DNA of 39,303 nt, taken from assembly GCA_002726245.1 (NCBI GenBank), contig PBSM01000225.1, positions 1 through 39,303 of the forward strand, written 5' to 3'. A program made the position numbers and the translations under genes. Position 1 is the first letter of the stretch, and each line of letters begins with the position of its first letter. The stretch comes from Planctomycetaceae bacterium. Lineage in GTDB: Bacteria; Planctomycetota; Planctomycetia; Pirellulales; Pirellulaceae. The notes below the pieces were generated by a model. The model was not told the origin of the DNA and ran no database searches. It saw only the letters and a list, made by a program, of their open reading frames with translations. Shown here in pieces: positions 36,419 through 39,303 of the stretch.

Positions 36419-36835
36419 ATGCAACCACAGAACGAGAACGTTAAGCAAAGCTACCCGTTGAGCGCGTTGTTTGTGTTGGTGGCTGCGTGTGTAGTGATCT
36501 GTGCGTTGCTCACGCCGGTCGTTCGTGCAGTCATAGAAAGCGAGATCGGTGGGCAAGATACCGCGGTGGCGAGTATGGGTGGCTCGGTCGTGTCGATGTT
36601 CGTCGGAGCAATCATCGGCTTGTACCACTATCGACCATTTCGGGGACTCACCTGGGGCATTCTCACGGGCGGGGTGATCGGGATGATCGTTGGTCCAATC
36701 ATCCTCGCGCCGCCGGACTCGCTCGGCTCCTTGATGACGATGTCACTTGGTGGGGCTTTGGTATTGATCGTCACCGGCATGATCTTCGGCACGGTGATTC
36801 GCGACTCGGAAAAGAATCCGGTAGAGAAGCTGTAA
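36419..36835 (+). CDS. Small four-helix membrane protein
   Basis: This 138-residue protein has a polar N-terminus (MQPQNENVKQSYPL) and four hydrophobic segments (about residues 15-37, 52-66, 75-93 and 100-122), two of them rich in glycine (GILTGGVIGMIVGPIILAP, GGALVLIVTGMIFGTV). The frame is open upstream into the palindrome, so ATG at 36419 is chosen; its ribosome binding site is poor. I recognise no family. It is followed after 6 bp by the MITE-like element. Confidence 0.6.
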   Translation: MQPQNENVKQSYPLSALFVLVAACVVICALLTPVVRAVIESEIGGQDTAVASMGGSVVSMFVGAIIGLYHYRPFRGLTWGILTGGVIGMIVGPIILAPPDSLGSLMTMSLGGALVLIVTGMIFGTVIRDSEKNPVEKL

Positions 36836-36841
36836 AGCTTA

Positions 36842-37019
36842 GTTGGACAGCGCCACTTTGGGGCCTGACAGCATCTGCAAAGTCGTGTAATCAAATCGTT
36901 TAACCCGTTGCCGTAGGCGAGGCAGCATGGCGGCGTCACCTCGCCTACGGCAACGGGTTAAACGACTGATGGAAAGCGACTTATGCATGCCAGCCTCAAT
37001 CAAAGTGGCGCTGTCCAAT
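36842..37019. mobile_element. MITE-like element, 178 bp, terminal inverted repeats and TA target duplication
   Basis: The left end GTTGGACAGCGCCACTTTG (36842-36860) and the right end CAAAGTGGCGCTGTCCAAT (37001-37019) are inverted repeats differing at one base (the outermost). TA lies directly outside both (36840-36841 and 37020-37021), as expected for an IS630/Tc1-type target duplication. No transposase is encoded. A second, perfect palindrome sits inside. Confidence 0.65.
36897..36964. repeat. Perfect 26-bp inverted repeat nested in the MITE-like element
   Basis: Arm 36897-36922 (starts CGTTTAACCCGTTGCC) is the exact reverse complement of 36939-36964, with a 16-base loop. The length and perfection suggest a recent insertion of an independent palindrome. 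It could also act as a two-way terminator for the converging genes. Confidence 0.9.
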
Positions 37020-37029
37020 TAGCATCCCA

Positions 37030-38031
37030 TCAAGAGGAGGGAGAATCTTCGCTCCGCCCAAGTCTCGCGCCGACAGGGATCGGATAGCCGCGAAGGAACT
37101 CTTCGATTTCCATGACACGCTTGCCGGCCGGTTGAATCTTGCGGATCGAAATCGTCCCGCAGCCGGTTGCAACGGCAAGCTGCTTTCCGTCGGACGCGAT
37201 CACGGTTCCCGGGGCGATGTCTGCGGCATCCGAAGGTGCCACGACAATCTCCTCCAGAATCAACCGCATGACTTGACCATTGGGCCGCTGCCATTCGGTA
37301 AACGTCCCGGGCCAAGGCTTTAGCGCGCGGACTTGATTACGGATCGCGACGGCGGTGTGTGACCAATCGACTTCGCCGTCGGACTTCTTCAAGCATGGTG
37401 CGCGCGACACCTGCGATGAATCCTGAACGACACCAATCGGTGATTCTCCGTCCCATTCCGCCAGCAGATTGATTGACTCATGAACGGCTTCAACACCGAG
37501 AATCGACAGGCGAGGCTCTAACTCAGCAGTCGTCTCGTCGTCACCGATCGGCGTCGTGCGGACAGCTATTGCGGGTCCGCCGTCGAGCTTTGGTGTCATG
37601 TGGATCACGGTAACGCCCGTCTCTTCGTCACCGTTGAGGATCGCGCAGTGGACAGGCGACGCACCTCGATACTTCGGTAGCACGGACCCATGCAAGTTAA
37701 TCCCACCAAGCCTCGCGATCGCCAGCGTGGCGGAGGAGAGAATCTGTCCGTAATCACAGACCACCAACAAATCCGGACGCAACGAAGCTAACTGCTTTCG
37801 AGCCGCCTCGGCATTCACATCGTCTGGGCTGAGCACTTCGATCCCATGCGCGTTCGCGGCCTCGCGCATGGGGTTTGCCGGTGCCTTTCCGCGAGTACGC
37901 ACCTTCGGCAACGGTCGCGTAACGAGTACCACGACATCATGCTTCGATTCGAGAAGTGATTCAAAGGTTGGAACCGCAAAAGGTCCCGTCCCCATCATAA
38001 TGATTCGCAAATTTCCTTGGTCATTAGTCAT
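37030..38031 (-). CDS. fmt: Methionyl-tRNA formyltransferase
   Basis: This 333-residue cytoplasmic enzyme transfers a formyl group from 10-formyl-tetrahydrofolate to initiator Met-tRNA. The N-terminal Rossmann domain begins LRIIMMGTGPFAVPTFESLL. The catalytic set N112, H114 and D150 sits in INLHGSVLPKYRGASP and MTPKLDGGP. The C-terminal OB-like domain (about 210-315) contains VRALKPWPGTF. Length is slightly above the usual 310-320. The extra N-terminal residues MTNDQ come from a palindromic repeat that supplies the ATG at 38031; a TTG at the Leu before RIIMMG is the other possible start. The gene lies 43 bp downstream of def on the same strand, the classical def-fmt pair for formylation and deformylation. 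Confidence 0.95.
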   Translation of the reverse strand: MTNDQGNLRIIMMGTGPFAVPTFESLLESKHDVVVLVTRPLPKVRTRGKAPANPMREAANAHGIEVLSPDDVNAEAARKQLASLRPDLLVVCDYGQILSSATLAIARLGGINLHGSVLPKYRGASPVHCAILNGDEETGVTVIHMTPKLDGGPAIAVRTTPIGDDETTAELEPRLSILGVEAVHESINLLAEWDGESPIGVVQDSSQVSRAPCLKKSDGEVDWSHTAVAIRNQVRALKPWPGTFTEWQRPNGQVMRLILEEIVVAPSDAADIAPGTVIASDGKQLAVATGCGTISIRKIQPAGKRVMEIEEFLRGYPIPVGARLGRSEDSPSS

Positions 38032-38065
38032 TGGTTACTAGTCTTCCCCAATGACTAATGACCAA
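38017..38065. repeat. Perfect 18-bp inverted repeat of the TAGTCATTGGTCATTAG type, containing the fmt start
   Basis: TTGGTCATTAGTCATTGG (38017-38034) is the exact reverse complement of 38048-38065, with a 13-base spacer. The fmt ATG (38031) lies in the left arm, and the arm encodes its first residues. It fills the def-fmt gap. Confidence 0.9.
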
Positions 38066-38074
38066 CAACCCTCC

Positions 38075-38653
38075 TCAACAATACTTGTCTTCCCACTCTT
38101 TCAGCCGCCCCACGATCGCCTCGTCAGCCGGAATGCCTCCGGTTTCACGGCGGCTGTTGAAATCGGTCACAAAGACGTCAAGCTCATCTTCCACTTCAAC
38201 CTTCGCCGTCTCGCTCATGCGATCGATGAACAAGACGCCATCCAGATGATCGGTCTCGTGCTGAATGACTCGCGAAAAGAGCCCATCGATATCGATTCGA
38301 ATCTCTTCACCCTTCAAGTTATAAGCGTTGACGCGAACTCTCTTCGGCCGCATGACGTTGCCATAGAGAGTGGGCAGGCTGAGACAGCCCTCTTCGTCTC
38401 CCTCCGAGCCCTTGGGATTGCTGACGATGGGGTTAATGAACACCATCTCGTCACCTTTATCAGGGTCCGCCTCTAGGTTGGCGACAAACAGCCGAATCGG
38501 CAAATCCACCTGGTTCGCAGCCAGCCCGACACCGTTCGCTTCGTACATCAAGTCGAACATTTCCCGAACGATCGCCAGCAGTTCGGCATCGACACGCTTA
38601 ATGGGCTTCGATTTGTACCTCAGCGTGGGGTGAGGATACGTGATGATTTCCAA
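38075..38653 (-). CDS. def: Peptide deformylase
   Basis: This 192-residue iron/zinc hydrolase removes the formyl group from nascent protein N-termini. All three family motifs are present: G41-VGLAANQ, E88-GCLSLP with metal ligand C90, and Q131-HETDHLDG with H132, catalytic E133 and H136. The start is TTG at 38653 (MEIITYPHPTLR), with GGAG eight bases upstream. An ATG closer to the GGAG is out of frame, so the TTG start looks genuine. It is the first gene of a def-fmt operon. Confidence 0.95.
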   Translation of the reverse strand: MEIITYPHPTLRYKSKPIKRVDAELLAIVREMFDLMYEANGVGLAANQVDLPIRLFVANLEADPDKGDEMVFINPIVSNPKGSEGDEEGCLSLPTLYGNVMRPKRVRVNAYNLKGEEIRIDIDGLFSRVIQHETDHLDGVLFIDRMSETAKVEVEDELDVFVTDFNSRRETGGIPADEAIVGRLKEWEDKYC

Positions 38654-38676
38654 GATACATTCTCCGTCTTCTTGCG

Positions 38677-38682
38677 ATTATA
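38677..38682 (-). promoter_or_regulatory. Candidate -10 box of the def-fmt operon
   Basis: A perfect TATAAT lies on the minus strand 24 bases before the def start. No good -35 box is found at 16-18 bases, so the call rests on the -10 alone. Confidence 0.35.
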
Positions 38683-38851
38683 GCGCCGTGCGGGAAAACC
38701 AGAAACAGGGCCACAAGAGGACGACTTTCGACAAAACTTGACGATGGCCGACGCACCACCAAAACATAAGCTAGAGTTCAAGTGGCATCTTTCGTTTCGC
38801 TGGCATTCGTCAGGGCGTTGCGTGTATCAATCACGACGTGGAGTTTGTCTT

Positions 38852-39156
38852 ATGCGCGGCCGACGCAGGGACGGTAGCGCGAGTGTCGAATTGGCGCTTT
38901 GCCTGCCGTTATTTGTATTAGTGGTCATCGGGACGGTGGAAACCTGTTCGCTGATCCATTTGCAGGAGACGCTCAAAACAGCATCGTATGAGGCTGCGCG
39001 GCTGCATCGCAAGGAAAGCGGCAAGACGCGATCGATCGCGCCATTGCTGTCGTATCGTCGCGGAAGATCGTTAACGCAAGCGTCGTGTTCGCGCCAAGCG
39101 ATCTCTCCAGCATTCCCGTAGGTGGATTCATTACGGCGACCGTTCGTTGGTTTTGA
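38852..39156 (+). pseudogene. TadE-like pilus assembly protein, frameshifted and truncated
   Basis: ATG at 38852 has GGAG eight bases upstream and starts MRGRRRDGSASVELALCLPL, FVLVVIGTVETCSLI, LQETLKTASYEAARL, the signal-anchor pattern of TadE-like pseudopilins. Around 39000 the family sequence moves to another frame, ending SVVFAPSDLSSIPVGGFI, TATVRWF and TGA at 39154-39156. Intact TadE-like proteins continue for some 20-30 more residues, so the C-terminus is also lost or altered. It diverges from def. TadE proteins take part in tight-adherence pili in the cell envelope; this copy is probably inactive. Confidence 0.7.
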
Positions 39157-39235
39157 TCCGTACTTGGGTGTGACATTATGGATGAAACGGGCTAAGATCA
39201 TTCCACCCGCATTTCCCATTTGACTCCCTGCGTTT

Positions 39236-39250
39236 TGGCATGAGATTTGC
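39236..39250 (+). promoter_or_regulatory. Candidate sigma-54 promoter reading out of the window
   Basis: TGGCAT-N5-TTGC (39236-39241 and 39247-39250) fits the -24/-12 consensus TGGCAC-N5-TTGC at nine of ten positions with exact spacing. The target gene would lie beyond the window end. Confidence 0.5.
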
Positions 39251-39303
39251 GCCAAGCCCTTCAAAACAAGGGTATTCTGCCAAATTATGCCAAGCTGACA
39301 GGG

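Noticed and set aside
38763..38795. Sigma-54-like TGGCAT upstream of the TadE-like gene
   Set aside because: The -24-like TGGCAT lacks a TTGC at the required five-base spacing.

Overview
The window looks like a chromosomal segment of a member of the Planctomycetota. The evidence is the gene content: two intact DUF1501 proteins plus one decayed copy, two large proteins with planctomycete cytochrome c and DUF1549/DUF1553 domains, a sulfatase, DUF1080, a sialidase, a neutral-ceramidase-like protein, and many short palindromic intergenic repeats. I can place it at phylum level only.

Layout. 1-3.9 kb: a C-terminally truncated sulfatase, a gene scrap, and a membrane-fusion (HlyD-type) protein that carries two complete adaptor units in one chain. 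3.9-7.6 kb: a small catabolic group, with an enolase-superfamily enzyme and an MFS organic-anion transporter (stop and start overlap as ATGA) diverging from an amidohydrolase. 7.5-13.2 kb: minus-strand genes (TolB-like propeller, decayed DUF1501, sialidase, M28 peptidase) with palindromes and group II intron remnants between them. 13.5-17.8 kb: a heme/glucose-dehydrogenase-like protein split by one in-frame amber codon, then a ceramidase-propeller fusion. 18.5-26 kb: a 1701-residue WD40/cytochrome/DUF1549/DUF1553 protein and its usual partner DUF1501, with an inverted antitoxin and frameshifted toxin pair between them. 26.1-36.8 kb: DUF1080, a second DUF1549/DUF1553 protein with a palindromic repeat inside its reading frame, a frameshifted propeller, a beta-helix protein, a small TolC-like pseudogene, a second intact DUF1501 and a small membrane protein. 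36.8-39.3 kb: a 178-bp MITE-like element, the housekeeping def-fmt pair, a broken TadE-like gene and a candidate sigma-54 promoter at the very end.

How it fits together. The accessory part reads as machinery for exported breakdown of complex, sulfated or sialylated glycans and sugar acids: secreted sulfatase, sialidase, ceramidase-like, DUF1080 and beta-helix proteins, cytochrome-bearing DUF1549/DUF1553 proteins with Tat-exported DUF1501 partners, and a sugar-acid type transporter with an enolase-superfamily enzyme.

The window is rich in broken genes (sulfatase, DUF1501, glucose-dehydrogenase-like, propeller, toxin, TolC-like, TadE). Some breaks are single-base, and one sits in an 8-base homopolymer, so either real decay or sequence error is possible. 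I saw no tRNA, rRNA or CRISPR array. The most unusual items are the tandem-fused adaptor protein, the TA-flanked nested MITE, the palindrome family that has entered a coding frame, and the toxin-antitoxin pair with a frameshifted toxin.
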